DNA from: Bacillota bacterium
GTDB taxonomy: Bacteria > Bacillota > Clostridia > Oscillospirales > Ruminococcaceae
NCBI GenBank assembly: GCA_023433405.1
Contig: JAEZCT010000083.1
Coordinates: forward strand, 75,933-139,932
Length of the DNA stretch: 64,000 nucleotides
Direction of reading: 5' to 3'
The notes under the pieces were generated by a model that was not told the origin of the DNA, ran no database searches, and saw only the letters and a list, made by a program, of their open reading frames with translations. Positions 1 through 10,037 of the stretch are shown piece by piece; positions within the stretch are counted from its first letter, which is position 1, and each line of letters starts with the position of its first letter. The position numbers and the translations under genes are program-made.

Positions 1-3000
1 TGCGGTTTCATTATACAAAGTGTATATAGCGATTTTATTGTAAGCATCGGAGCTTACCTGCTTAGCCAATAGCTTTGGTGGGGAATTATTGGTTGTAACA
101 ATAATTTTAAGCTCCACCGGTTCGGAGTAGTTCTCCAGTTGAATATTCAAATAGCCGGTGGTTCCCGACGTAATAAAGTCATTTTCCGTTCTTCGCACAT
201 ACCACAAGCCGTCTCCTTGCTGTTCTACCGTAAAGTTGCTTTTAAACGCATCCGTCGTTTTATCGGCTATGGCTACGCTTGTCACGGTTTCGTGGGTGGT
301 AAAGAGAATCGGCGCGGAGGCATTGGTGTAGAACACGTTGACTCTTGGATTGGCCGCACTGATTAGGGAGGATGCACTCCGGCTCTCCACCTTTACCGTG
401 AAGGTCATGGGTACCGTTAGCACATTAGTGCCCGTAATCCCGAAGAGCGTTTCGCCGAAATCTTCCACCGTAATAAAGGCGGTTACTGTGTAGGTCCCGG
501 TTTCAAGTGATTTGTCCCCTCTTACGCGCCAATCACTTCCCGACCTCTCCAGCTTCATTAAGCTGCTTGCGCAAAGCCTTTTGCCAAGCAGGATGGTATC
601 TATCACCGCGCTTGTTACTTCGGCGCTTGAGATATTGCCATTAAGGCTTAATGAAAAACGGTTGGAGGTATACTGGTTGGTTTCTTGGTTAAGGTCGCTC
701 TGCCTGTTAACCGTAATTGGTCTGCTACTGGTGGGGGTATAGTCGTACACCGTCAGTTGAATGGAGCGTTCCGCCTTCATTTTATCGTTTGACAGCGCCG
801 TTATGGTAACCGAGCCTTCCTTTTTTAAGGTAACTACAGCTCCGCCGTTTGCCGTCGCTGAAATAGCGGCGATTGCGGAATTGCTCGTTTTCCAGACCGG
901 CTTAGCATATACTTCGGTTCCCTCTCCGGTTGTCAACACCGCAGCGAGATCAATACGCTGACCGGGAGTAAACAACAGGCCAATATCCTGGTTTTTCTGT
1001 TCGATCATGCCCGTGCCGTCGGGCGACGGCATACGATGGATAATATCCACCCTTTGAACCTGTTGGGGAACTACGTTTACGGTGAATGTCACCTTGCGCT
1101 TGGCGGGGTCACCATTGAGCGCGGCGGTAATTACCGTACTGCCCGCTGAGCCGCCGGCTGCTGCCGTCACTACGCCGAATTCATCCACTGTGGCAATATT
1201 CTTTTTACTGCTTGAGTAGGTAAGCAAGCTTTCAGGGATAACGGTTCCGTATTGGTTCCTCACCTCCAGCTTATCCGTTATTTTGCCGCCGGGTACCGAG
1301 GTAAGCTCCAATGTACGAATCGCGCCAACCACGCTGAGCTTTTCTGCCTTAGCGATAGGATAAACGTTCACATTGCAGGCTGCCGTTTTGTAACCGTCCA
1401 CGGTGGTGACCGTGATGCGTGCCGACCCAAAGCCGGTTGGGGTTACTTCCCCACCCTCTACCATCGCGACCTGCTCGTTGCTGCTGCTCCACATCAGGTC
1501 TGAGTTCGTGGCTTCATACTGATTCTTGTCAGAGGTTATGGTTGCCCAAAGGGATAACGGTTCTATTCCCTCAAAGCTCGCATCCTGCGCCACAAAGTCA
1601 TGGCTGGCTTGATTGAGTTTGACCGATTTCACCCGAACGGGTACGACCGTTACCTCACATTCCGCTTCCCACTCGCCATCCATCGTGAATGCGGTAATGA
1701 TAGCAAAGCCATCCTCACTTAATGCGGTAGCCCTTCCTTTATTGTCAAACTTGAAGTACTCTTGATTATCTATCGACCATACAATCTTCCCAATATTCGC
1801 ATTGGCGGGGGTTGTAACAATTTTAAGGGTTTCCGATTGATTCTTTTTAAGGACCAGCACCTCTTTATTTAACTTGAAACTTGTGACCGGTACAATAATA
1901 TTAATCATTTTCCCCCGTTTAAAGCTGCTGCCATCGGCTGTGGTTGCGGTAATGGTCACGGTTCCCTTTGCAATGGCTGTGACGACCCCGCTTACCTTGT
2001 CTACCGACGCAATCCTGCTGTTGGAGCTTGACCATGTTACAGCCTGGCCAACGGTTGACCCGTCATCCTCACGACCTACCACAGTTGCGGTATACGCCAT
2101 AGAGGTACCGACGCTTATATCATCCGGGCCTTCAATGACTATGTTGCTCGGAGCGGAGGTGACCATGACGAGAATCTCGGCGGTTACATCACTGCCGTCC
2201 TTGGCCCTTGCGATTAACGGATACTCGCCGACCTCAGCGTTTTTTGAAACGGTGATTTTACCGTTTGCAAATTTTATATTACTGTTACCAAGGTTATCCC
2301 ATTCCAGCGTTTTTAAATCTGCGTCGGCAGGGGTGATTACCGGATTTATGGGTACCACCTTCCCACGCGCTACCGCAATCTCCTCTGCGCCCAGCAAAAT
2401 GGTTTCCACCTGCTTTTTAACCGTTACGGTAGCCGTCACCTTTTTGCCGCTGCCATCCATCGCCGCGGCAGTAATTGTGGCGGTACCGCGCCCAACGGCG
2501 GTAACCGTTCCGGCTTCATCCACCGTAGCTACAGAAGGCTTCGAGCTGGTCCAAACCGGGTTGCTGCTGCCCGGACCATCCTCCCCATTTGCTTTTAGTG
2601 TGAAGACTGTGGTATTGCAATCCTCAGAATTAACGTAAAGGGTTGCGCTGCGGCTATCAATCTCCAGCTTTTGAATCGCATTTTGCGCTTCGGTCAGGCT
2701 TACCCTGCATACCGCCTGAATCTCCGGGTTATCCTCGGATTGTGCGATTACCTCAATATAAGAGTCGCCTTCTATCCATGCGGAGCTTTTCGCGGTAATC
2801 TTTCCATTGGAAAGCGTAATGTCGGCATAATGGGCTCCCTCGGCAATAAACCATTTAAGTTTTTTATTGCTGGCAGCCGCGGGCAGGATGGTGGCGGTAA
2901 GGGATACATTTTTGCCTTTTGCAAGCGTAATGTCATAGCTACTTAACTCAACGCCCGTTACCCGTTCTACAACGGTAACTGTTACACTGTCTTTCTTGCC

Positions 3001-6000
3001 GTTGCTTGACACGGCGCTGATGGTAGCAGTGCCCTTCGCTACCGGGTAGACGATTCCTTCGGCACTGACTGTGGCGATTTTTACGTTGGAGCTCGACCAT
3101 GTCGCCCTGCCGCTTGCTTGCGCAGGCATAAGCTCTGCCGTTAGTGTCAGCGATGCCCCCAAGGCGAGGGTAACCTTTTTATTAACCACGCCGTCTCCGT
3201 TAATTTTTACGCCGGCTACCGGTACATCAATGGTAAACACGCATCCGGCCCTGATGGCGGGGTTGCTTTCGGCTACCGCCCAGACAATCACGCGTTTGAT
3301 ATCCGATTTTCCTACGGCAGTAACCTTTCCGTTAGCATCCACCGTCAGGGTATCCTTTGCGTCGTCTAGCACGCTGCCATCCGTGTCGGTAATCACCCAT
3401 TTTATCGTTTTATTGGATGCGTCGCCGGGGGTAACGGCAGGAACCAGCGTAAAGATTTTGCCCGGATTTAACGTTTCACTTTTGCTGTTAAGGGTAATGC
3501 CAGTCACATCGCTGATGACATTCATGATAACATAAGCGCTTACGCTCGAATTTCCTGCATTTTTACCCTTCGAAGTTGCGGTAATTCTTACATTACCCGA
3601 CGACAAAGCGGTAACCTTTCCGGTTGCGTCAACAGAAGCAATATGGGAAGGATTGCTGCTCCATATCACGCTTTGGTCGGCCTCGTCTTCCGGCTCCACC
3701 ACCGCGCTAAGCTGGAAGGTATCCCCCTTTCGGACGGGGCTTTCCCCCGGGACCGGCGCGCCGATGATGCGGACCGCGGTGACCGTTATCGTAACTTTCA
3801 CCGTTCCCGTACCCGTCGCGCCCTCCTCTGTTGTGAAGCGAATGGTAGCCTCGCCACCCTTAATGGGGGTTATTTCGCCGCTCACGGAATTGATGGTTGC
3901 AATTTCAGGGTTTAGGGTTTCCCAAACACCTGCTTTATAGGTTGCGTTTGCCGGGGTAATGCTTGCTTTTGCCATTTTCGTGCCGCTTCTATCCATAGTA
4001 ATATTCGCAATAGAAACCCCTGTTGCCGTCTGTGTTACGGTGACTGTGCATTTACGGGTCACTACTTGGTTATTTGCGTCTGTTCCGTTGGCTGTAGCAG
4101 CAATATCCGCGGTGCCCGGCCCCTTTGGCGTAATTTCGCCGTTTTGATTGACCATCGCCACCGCCGAATTAGAGGAGGTCCATTTGACACCTATTCCAGA
4201 ATCCTGTTCATTCACCGTACTGACCGTAGCGGTAAGGGCTGCGCTTGTTTCATGCTTTGGCACAATGCCCTCAACGGTCGTGGGAGTGGAAAGGGTGAGC
4301 GCAGTTTCGCTTAGTGTCACACCGGTAACCGGAACGGGGGTGACAGTTATGCTAACCTTAGCCGCGTCGGAATCCGCTAGACCGTCGTTAGCCTTAAAGG
4401 AAAAAATATCGGTTCCTGTATAGCCGGAATTGGGGATATAGGTGTAGCGACCGTCGGGCTGAATATTGAGTGATCCATTTTTAGGTTCCGCAACGACGCT
4501 ATAGGTAAGCGGGTCGTTGTCCGCATCGGTAGCGGTAACCTGGTCTGACAGCGGGGTATTGATAAATGTGGTTTTGCTGCCCGAGGACGCGACCGGCTTT
4601 TTATTTGCGCCGGGAGAACGCACCACGATGGTTACTGTGGCGGTGTTGGAATTGACGATACGGTCATTTGCGTAAAAACGAAAGGTATCGGTACCTGTAA
4701 AGCCCAAATTCGGAATGTAAATAGTCATGCCGTTAAATGAATTGCTGTTGTTTCCGTTTAATGCAGCGGTTTTTGTAAAGCTTAGGCTATTGTTTTCGGC
4801 GTCAAAGCCGGTAAGCCGAATCAGGGCGACACTGTTTTGCTGTATCGTAATTCTTAAGTCCGACACCACTGGCGCGGTATTTTCGCTGCCCGTCAAAAAG
4901 TAGGGGAGTCCGTGATTTGAAGCATACGTCTCGGCATAGCTTCCACTTGTACAATAGATGCTCCCGTTCGCCAAGCCTTCAAACACATTGTCGGCGATGC
5001 TTGTCACACTGTTCGGAATCAACACGGCGGCTAGGTTTACGCAGCCTAAGAACGCCCCTCTTGCCACCGCCGTGACCGAGCCGGGAAGTTTAACCGATGT
5101 AAGGGCAGCACAGCCCTTGAATGCGTCGGTGCCTATTTTTAGCACGTTCTTTCCACCAATGGTAGCGGGTATGCTCAGATGTCCGCCAAAGTCACTGGGG
5201 GCGGAAAAGCCGTCTATAGAAACCCCGTCGCTGAAATTTGAAACGATCAGCCCCACGGGATAATCCTGAACCGTAATCGATACCGCTGCGGTGTTGGAAT
5301 AGGCCTTTCCGTCGTAAGCCTTATAAGTAAAGCTATCCGCCCCCGGGTTATCTGCCTTTGGGGTATAGAAGAGCAGGCCGTTTACGGTACTAACATAGCC
5401 GCAAGTGGGGTATTCTTCCACAAAAAAGGCTAAGGCGTCGCCCTCCGCGTCGGTGGCATCGGGCATAATGAGTGTCTGTTGCCCTTTTTGCACCGTTACA
5501 GAGAAGTTTTTTGCGACAGGCGGGTTGTTTGCGGAAATAGAGATAGTCACCGTCGCGTTATTGGAATACGCCTTGCCATCATATGCCCGGAACGTAAAGC
5601 TATCCGAGCCGGTATAGCCCGTGGCAGGCGTATAGGTAAAGCTGCCGTTTGCATTCACCGTTGCGCTGCCGTGGGAGGGGTTTGCAACCTTACTGAAGGT
5701 CAGTGCGTCACCGTCTGCGTCTGTGGCGGTCACTGTACCCGTTAGCGTTAAGTTTTTACCGGTAGCCGCTGTAATATCCTTCGCCACAGGAGCGGAGTTG
5801 GTTGCGGCAATGCCTGCCTTAATCCCGTAATACTTAACATCTGCGCCTTTTCCGCTAAAGCTTAAAGTGCTACTGCCGTTCGCGGCATTTTTCAGCAGGA
5901 TAGCGCCGCCCGCGGGAATGGTTGCAGTCTCACCTGTTAAGGGGTATAGATTTTTACTGATATAATCGGATGTCGTTATACTCGAGCCGGCAAAGCTGCT

Positions 6001-7383
6001 TAAGCCCGAAGATTCGTTAAGCGCAACAGCCGTGCGGAAGTTCATATGTATATTCTCAAAGCTCATCCCCTTAAGGGGGGAATTTCCGGATGATAGCGAG
6101 TTAGTAATAGCACGTTCATCCGTATAAGTGCTTTTTACAATATCACTAAATATTCTGTAGCTTCCAGTTTGCGCCATTAGATACTGCCCGAAAAGGAAGG
6201 ACAAGGAGTAATTGGGGAGAGAATTGGCGTTGTTCCAAACGGTAAGACTGTGCCCGTTCGCGATAGACGACGCATAGCTGCCGGTATTATAAACATATAA
6301 ACGTGACGGTTTCTCAGATTGATACAGCATTTCCTCTGCCGCCATAGAGAGCATTTCGTTAATATATGTATTGGAGGAATACGAAGAACGGGATGTGGCA
6401 TAACCGTAGCTGTAGTTAATTAGATGCTGAAACTCATGAACGAGCGTAGAAAATGCGCCGCTGGGGTCAAAATTGGGGTAACTGCCCATAGAGGGGTAGG
6501 TATCGACATGCAGCATGGGCATTTTATTCCCCGTGCTGTTGGAATAGATGGATACCAAATCTCCTGCAAAAAAATACCCGCCGATATAACCTCCGCTGCC
6601 GGAAAATCCATCCGGAAGGTCATAAACCAGCAGCGATACCTTCCCGCTGCCATCGGCATTATAGAAGGTGCCGAAGTTTTCAACCATAGCAGCGTACCTG
6701 CTGTCAAACTCATCCCCGATGGCTTTGGCGTTTGCGTATGAAATATTATTGCTCTGCTTGTTAAAGCTGTCCGCTGCGCCATTATGCACCCACACAACAC
6801 AATGCGTACCGATATAGATTGCTTTTGCGTTAAAATCATTATAGGTGTATCCACTTGCGTTTAAATCAATGTTTACTCTAAAAACCTTGTTTTGGTTTAG
6901 AATATAATTCTCATTTAGTTCTCCGCCAATGGAGGGCTCGTCAATCTCCTCACCCAGCTCCGGATGATAATCCACCCTGTACAATTCCGGCAGCTCTCCC
7001 CCGGTTTCAATTTCCCCGCTGGATTGATACGGCTGCAAGGGCTTAAGAGAGCCGGTGCTTTGGCTGGTGGTATTAGAATGATTGACAACTAAAACATAAT
7101 CGCCGTTCACTGTTGTGCTTCCATCACTGTCGATAATGGAATAATCTATATCGGATCCGCCGATGGGCATATCGCTTTCACCGATTGTTGCGCTGTCACC
7201 TATAATGCCGCTCTCGCCGGTTGCTGCGCTTTCCCCTTCGGATATGCCAACCTCACTCGCCGAGCTTTCCCCCGTCGTCCCCCCAATTAGGGGAGTTTCA
7301 TCCGCATATACACCGATGGGCAGCATGGTTAGCGATACGGTTACAGCTAGAATTAAGGCCACCAATTTTTTAGATTGAAGCAT
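1..7383 (-). CDS. Giant secreted multidomain protein with HExxH metalloprotease head and BIG2 repeats (3' end outside window)
   Basis: The frame is open from ATG 7383 to the window edge (2461 codons) after an AGGGGG ribosome site. Seen in order: signal peptide (residues 1 to about 26, cleavage near VYA-DE); acidic/Ser linker to about 110; a zinc-protease-like domain with HEFQH at 316-320 and a downstream NEM..AAEE segment with Glu343 as possible third ligand; two cadherin-like (tandem-95 type, TDADGD) modules at about 525-710; a BspA-like leucine-rich block at about 715-815; further cadherin-like modules to about 1010; then repeated BIG2-type Ig-like domains to the edge. The HEFQHLINY pattern resembles hyicolysin-type (M30) peptidases. 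Inference: an exported cell-surface or extracellular protease with adhesive stalk. The anchor, if any, lies beyond the window. Confidence 0.88.
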   Translation of the reverse strand, partial: MLQSKKLVALILAVTVSLTMLPIGVYADETPLIGGTTGESSASEVGISEGESAATGESGIIGDSATIGESDMPIGGSDIDYSIIDSDGSTTVNGDYVLVVNHSNTTSQSTGSLKPLQPYQSSGEIETGGELPELYRVDYHPELGEEIDEPSIGGELNENYILNQNKVFRVNIDLNASGYTYNDFNAKAIYIGTHCVVWVHNGAADSFNKQSNNISYANAKAIGDEFDSRYAAMVENFGTFYNADGSGKVSLLVYDLPDGFSGSGGYIGGYFFAGDLVSIYSNSTGNKMPMLHVDTYPSMGSYPNFDPSGAFSTLVHEFQHLINYSYGYATSRSSYSSNTYINEMLSMAAEEMLYQSEKPSRLYVYNTGSYASSIANGHSLTVWNNANSLPNYSLSFLFGQYLMAQTGSYRIFSDIVKSTYTDERAITNSLSSGNSPLKGMSFENIHMNFRTAVALNESSGLSSFAGSSITTSDYISKNLYPLTGETATIPAGGAILLKNAANGSSTLSFSGKGADVKYYGIKAGIAATNSAPVAKDITAATGKNLTLTGTVTATDADGDALTFSKVANPSHGSATVNANGSFTYTPATGYTGSDSFTFRAYDGKAYSNNATVTISISANNPPVAKNFSVTVQKGQQTLIMPDATDAEGDALAFFVEEYPTCGYVSTVNGLLFYTPKADNPGADSFTYKAYDGKAYSNTAAVSITVQDYPVGLIVSNFSDGVSIDGFSAPSDFGGHLSIPATIGGKNVLKIGTDAFKGCAALTSVKLPGSVTAVARGAFLGCVNLAAVLIPNSVTSIADNVFEGLANGSIYCTSGSYAETYASNHGLPYFLTGSENTAPVVSDLRITIQQNSVALIRLTGFDAENNSLSFTKTAALNGNNSNSFNGMTIYIPNLGFTGTDTFRFYANDRIVNSNTATVTIVVRSPGANKKPVASSGSKTTFINTPLSDQVTATDADNDPLTYSVVAEPKNGSLNIQPDGRYTYIPNSGYTGTDIFSFKANDGLADSDAAKVSITVTPVPVTGVTLSETALTLSTPTTVEGIVPKHETSAALTATVSTVNEQDSGIGVKWTSSNSAVAMVNQNGEITPKGPGTADIAATANGTDANNQVVTRKCTVTVTQTATGVSIANITMDRSGTKMAKASITPANATYKAGVWETLNPEIATINSVSGEITPIKGGEATIRFTTEEGATGTGTVKVTITVTAVRIIGAPVPGESPVRKGDTFQLSAVVEPEDEADQSVIWSSNPSHIASVDATGKVTALSSGNVRITATSKGKNAGNSSVSAYVIMNVISDVTGITLNSKSETLNPGKIFTLVPAVTPGDASNKTIKWVITDTDGSVLDDAKDTLTVDANGKVTAVGKSDIKRVIVWAVAESNPAIRAGCVFTIDVPVAGVKINGDGVVNKKVTLALGASLTLTAELMPAQASGRATWSSSNVKIATVSAEGIVYPVAKGTATISAVSSNGKKDSVTVTVVERVTGVELSSYDITLAKGKNVSLTATILPAAASNKKLKWFIAEGAHYADITLSNGKITAKSSAWIEGDSYIEVIAQSEDNPEIQAVCRVSLTEAQNAIQKLEIDSRSATLYVNSEDCNTTVFTLKANGEDGPGSSNPVWTSSKPSVATVDEAGTVTAVGRGTATITAAAMDGSGKKVTATVTVKKQVETILLGAEEIAVARGKVVPINPVITPADADLKTLEWDNLGNSNIKFANGKITVSKNAEVGEYPLIARAKDGSDVTAEILVMVTSAPSNIVIEGPDDISVGTSMAYTATVVGREDDGSTVGQAVTWSSSNSRIASVDKVSGVVTAIAKGTVTITATTADGSSFKRGKMINIIVPVTSFKLNKEVLVLKKNQSETLKIVTTPANANIGKIVWSIDNQEYFKFDNKGRATALSEDGFAIITAFTMDGEWEAECEVTVVPVRVKSVKLNQASHDFVAQDASFEGIEPLSLWATITSDKNQYEATNSDLMWSSSNEQVAMVEGGEVTPTGFGSARITVTTVDGYKTAACNVNVYPIAKAEKLSVVGAIRTLELTSVPGGKITDKLEVRNQYGTVIPESLLTYSSSKKNIATVDEFGVVTAAAGGSAGSTVITAALNGDPAKRKVTFTVNVVPQQVQRVDIIHRMPSPDGTGMIEQKNQDIGLLFTPGQRIDLAAVLTTGEGTEVYAKPVWKTSNSAIAAISATANGGAVVTLKKEGSVTITALSNDKMKAERSIQLTVYDYTPTSSRPITVNRQSDLNQETNQYTSNRFSLSLNGNISSAEVTSAVIDTILLGKRLCASSLMKLERSGSDWRVRGDKSLETGTYTVTAFITVEDFGETLFGITGTNVLTVPMTFTVKVESRSASSLISAANPRVNVFYTNASAPILFTTHETVTSVAIADKTTDAFKSNFTVEQQGDGLWYVRRTENDFITSGTTGYLNIQLENYSEPVELKIIVTTNNSPPKLLAKQVSSDAYNKIAIYTLYNETA

Positions 7384-7812
7384 ACAATTTCCCCCTAATT
7401 TCTCTATAGCATTTCATATTTCGACTGCATTAATCTGTTGTTATTTTAGGAATAACCATACAATAAGTCAACACAATTCGCGTTTAAGGTAAAGTAAATG
7501 CGAATAAGAATAATCATACCATAGCCATCGCGAAATATGGTCTGCAACCTGCGTACACCACTCCGATAGAATTGCATTGTTTCGTCGAATATTCTCGTAT
7601 ATTTGTATCTTCTGTAAATATATGTTGACAACTTCACTTAACATGGTATTATTAGATTCAGACATCATTTTATACAAATAACCAATATAAAAGTGCCTAA
7701 AAATCGAGTGAAAGCTTAAATTTACAGGCTTTCACGCACATTTTTATCTGCAAACTCTACACTTTTTGTGGGGTTTAGTATTCTTGCCTTTGACAACAAG
7801 GAGGATGCCGAA
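7384..7812. other. Divergent intergenic region
   Basis: This AT-rich stretch separates the giant protease gene (minus) from the membrane-anchored protein gene (plus), so both promoters should lie here. It contains one copy of the dispersed inverted-repeat element (7672-7781). Short reading frames on the minus strand at about 7446-7677 overlap each other, have no convincing ribosome site and were not called. Confidence 0.5.
7672..7781 (-). repeat. MITE-like inverted repeat, copy A
   Basis: About 110 bp, ending ...GTTTAGTAT, with the family core in reverse orientation: GAGTGAAAGCTT on the left and CTTTCACGC on the right around a central stem-loop. It is degenerate at the left end. It sits upstream of the membrane-protein gene at 7813 and ends 17 bp before that gene's AAGGAGG. 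Confidence 0.7.
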
Positions 7813-9084
7813 ATGAAACGGGTTATTATCGCAATATTCCTTACCGCTGCGCTGTTTGTGCTTTCGGTAGACGTTTTTGCGGGGGACTATGTCGATGATA
7901 TGTCGGAGATTACTGCCTCGCCGTATGTCTCCTATACAAATCTGGTTCTCCCGGGCAGCGCATTATCCCGCTACCTTGCGCTGGATCTCGTGCCGGACGA
8001 CAGCTGCATCATGATGAGCTCCGGCGCGGCATCAGCCTGGGTGGATTACATCGCGTCAGGGGTCTCGCGTGTCACAGTTTCTTTCTACGCTGCACGAGGC
8101 CTGTATGCAACCTATTTCCCAGACACGGACTGCTACCGTATTCAAAACAATGAGGTGCAGGCGGGTGACCGGGAGGTTCTTCTTGACCCCATAACCGGCA
8201 GTTCTTGCGTATACGACGGCTCAAGCTGGTATTACCAAGGGTTTTTTCCCTCCGATAATGATGTCAGGTTCACCAAAATCCCCGGTCTTGGTAGTAAGGG
8301 CAATACTGCTAAAAGCTCGGGGGTTAATCTTTACACCTCCGTGGATGGTAAAGCGTTTACCCCTGTACCGTTTCGGATAACCTCTGTATTGCCCGCTTCG
8401 CAAATCTGCTCCTCGGGTACCAGCGTATATGCGGAGGGTACGGCTGAGGTGTCGGCGGGGGTACGTTATATTCGTATTGAAATGCTAAGACCCCAGGTAA
8501 TGTTTGAAAACGGGTCGGCGGATCATCCTCTCCCAATTCAGATGCTAAGCTCTGTGTATCTTGCGTCAATGAGGCTCAGCGGTTCTGCAGTTACCCTTGG
8601 AGGAACCGCACCCAAGCCGAGCGCTGCGGATGAATCCTCCCCTGACACCGATAAGCCTAACGCTTTGCAAAACGCCGGCGGTGGCAGCGCTGCTAAAAAA
8701 TCTGTCCCACCGGACTATGATTACGCGCCGTATCACAGCGACGGTACCGGCAAGGGGTATTCGAACAATCAAAGCAAAAGCGGCGCTCCGGGAACGGATG
8801 GCCCTAACGAAGCCTTTGACAGCGTAGGTTACGCTGCGGCCTCTTTTTCTCAAAAACCAAATGCGCCGCAAGCAGGGGGTAACTCCGCAAACCTTACCGG
8901 CTCTTTGATAATTGAGCCGGAGAAGGAAGCTTTTGTGGATTCCTCCGACACGCAAAAGGTTATTATCGTTGCCTTCGGCGTGTTGGGTGTCTGCGCCATC
9001 ACCTATTCCGCCACCATTATGACCAAAGCGACAAGGCAGAATAAGGCAAAAGAACCGCGTTCAGAACCGCCGGAGGAGGAATAA
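7813..9084 (+). CDS. Secreted, C-terminally membrane-anchored protein of unknown function
   Basis: 423 residues. The ATG at 7813 has an AAGGAGG 8 nt upstream; an earlier GTG at 7768 lies inside repeat copy A and was not used. It has a clear signal peptide (residues 1-23, ending VDVFA), a globular part of about 240 residues, a Ser/Gly/Pro/Asn-rich linker (about 265-375), one transmembrane helix near 385-405 (IIVAFGVLGVCAITY) and a charged cytoplasmic tail ending EPPEEE. This is the topology of a surface protein anchored by its C-terminus. No family is recognised; Cys residues at about 57, 109, 133 and 209 could form disulfides. It is divergent from the giant metalloprotease gene, which may hint at a shared surface role, but that is inference only. 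Confidence 0.85.
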   Translation: MKRVIIAIFLTAALFVLSVDVFAGDYVDDMSEITASPYVSYTNLVLPGSALSRYLALDLVPDDSCIMMSSGAASAWVDYIASGVSRVTVSFYAARGLYATYFPDTDCYRIQNNEVQAGDREVLLDPITGSSCVYDGSSWYYQGFFPSDNDVRFTKIPGLGSKGNTAKSSGVNLYTSVDGKAFTPVPFRITSVLPASQICSSGTSVYAEGTAEVSAGVRYIRIEMLRPQVMFENGSADHPLPIQMLSSVYLASMRLSGSAVTLGGTAPKPSAADESSPDTDKPNALQNAGGGSAAKKSVPPDYDYAPYHSDGTGKGYSNNQSKSGAPGTDGPNEAFDSVGYAAASFSQKPNAPQAGGNSANLTGSLIIEPEKEAFVDSSDTQKVIIVAFGVLGVCAITYSATIMTKATRQNKAKEPRSEPPEEE

Positions 9085-9259
9085 TCTCCCTGTCCACAAT
9101 ATGAATCACACTGAAAAGCCAGCTTCAAGCCCGCGTACGCCTGCCCTTTGGTTCTATAAGCCATGGCCGGTATCGGGCTACAGCCTGTATGGTATAAACG
9201 CTCCATTTCGCCGAACCGGTTATTTTGCCGGTACCTCTGCCGCTGTACCGATGTTTTTG

Positions 9260-9288
9260 TTGCTTTGACTGCGGCGAACAGGTATAAT
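9260..9288 (+). promoter_or_regulatory. Probable promoter of mgsA
   Basis: TTGCTT at 9260-9265, a 17 bp spacer, then TATAAT at 9283-9288, about 70 bp before the mgsA ATG. A perfect -10 and good spacing support a housekeeping-sigma promoter. Confidence 0.6.
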
Positions 9289-9356
9289 GAATGAAGCAGA
9301 CATTTTAACTACAATCCTTTTTTAAGATTATCCCCACGACAAAGGAGCCGGATATC

Positions 9357-9845
9357 ATGATACAGGATGATTACATCTATTTTACCATCGGACGCCAAAA
9401 ACACATCGCGCTAATCGCCCATGACCGTAAGAAGGCGGAGCTTGTGGAATGGGCGGAGGAGAACAAAGAGGTTCTTAAAGGTCATTTTTTGTGCGGTACA
9501 GGCACCACCGCACGTCTGTTAGCCGATAAAACCGGATTGCCCATTAAGGGCTATAACAGCGGTCCCCTGGGTGGCGACCAGCAGATTGGTTCGCGTATTG
9601 TGGAAGGCGCCATAGACTTTATCGTGTTTTTTTCCGACCCTCTGGAATCACAGCCCCATGACCCTGACGTCAAGGCGCTTTTGCGGATTGCGGTGGTGTA
9701 TGATATTCCCATAGCCAACAACCGCGCCACGGCGGATTTTATTCTTGCCTCCCGCTATATGAGTGAGGAATACGAACGCAAGGTGGTTAACTACAACAAA
9801 ACAATTCTAAACCGGCTTGAGGAGTTTAATACTATTCTCCGATAA
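9357..9845 (+). CDS. mgsA: Methylglyoxal synthase
   Basis: 162 residues, a usual length for the family. MgsA converts dihydroxyacetone phosphate to methylglyoxal plus phosphate, a cytosolic bypass of lower glycolysis active when phosphate is limiting. The N-terminal IALIAHDRKK, the phosphate-binding GTGTTARLL and the GPLGGDQQIG stretch with the catalytic Asp are all present, followed by FFSDPLESQPHDPD, which is diagnostic of the family. The start ATG 9357 follows an AAAGGAG about 10 nt upstream. The last codons (NTILR plus stop) are written by the left end of repeat copy B, so the native C-terminus has probably been replaced by element sequence. It appears monocistronic with its own promoter, and a hairpin terminator lies at 9983-10028. 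Confidence 0.96.
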   Translation: MIQDDYIYFTIGRQKHIALIAHDRKKAELVEWAEENKEVLKGHFLCGTGTTARLLADKTGLPIKGYNSGPLGGDQQIGSRIVEGAIDFIVFFSDPLESQPHDPDVKALLRIAVVYDIPIANNRATADFILASRYMSEEYERKVVNYNKTILNRLEEFNTILR

Positions 9846-9930
9846 AAGTGTTGATAAAAATCAAGTCAAAATCCATAAATTAAAGATTTTGACTTGATTT
9901 TTATACACTTTTTAATCGGACAATAGTATA
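9829..9930. repeat. MITE-like inverted repeat, copy B (overlaps 3' end of mgsA)
   Basis: About 102 bp between ATACTATTCTCCGAT on the left and ATCGGACAATAGTAT on the right. The core is unusually symmetric (ATCAAGTCAAAATC and GATTTTGACTTGAT), so it folds into a near-perfect hairpin. Its left 17 bp encode the final codons and stop of mgsA. Confidence 0.9.
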
Positions 9931-9982
9931 AGTAATCTCATTCTACCTCATATTCAATTGCTGCTTGAGCTGTTCACAAATT

Positions 9983-10028
9983 AAAAGACCTGCAGGACGG
10001 TGTGAACCGCTCTGACGGGTCTTTTTTT
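9983..10028 (+). terminator. Rho-independent terminator after mgsA
   Basis: AAAGACC pairs with GGTCTTT, with an inner CAG..CGG/CCG..CTG stem, followed by seven T residues. It is placed about 140 bp after mgsA, beyond repeat copy B. Confidence 0.75.
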
Positions 10029-10037
10029 GTTCAGATG

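Noticed and set aside
1874..2638. 254-codon plus-strand frame
   Set aside because: It is the reverse complement of BIG2 repeats of the giant protein; low-complexity Thr/Val/Ala composition is a shadow effect.
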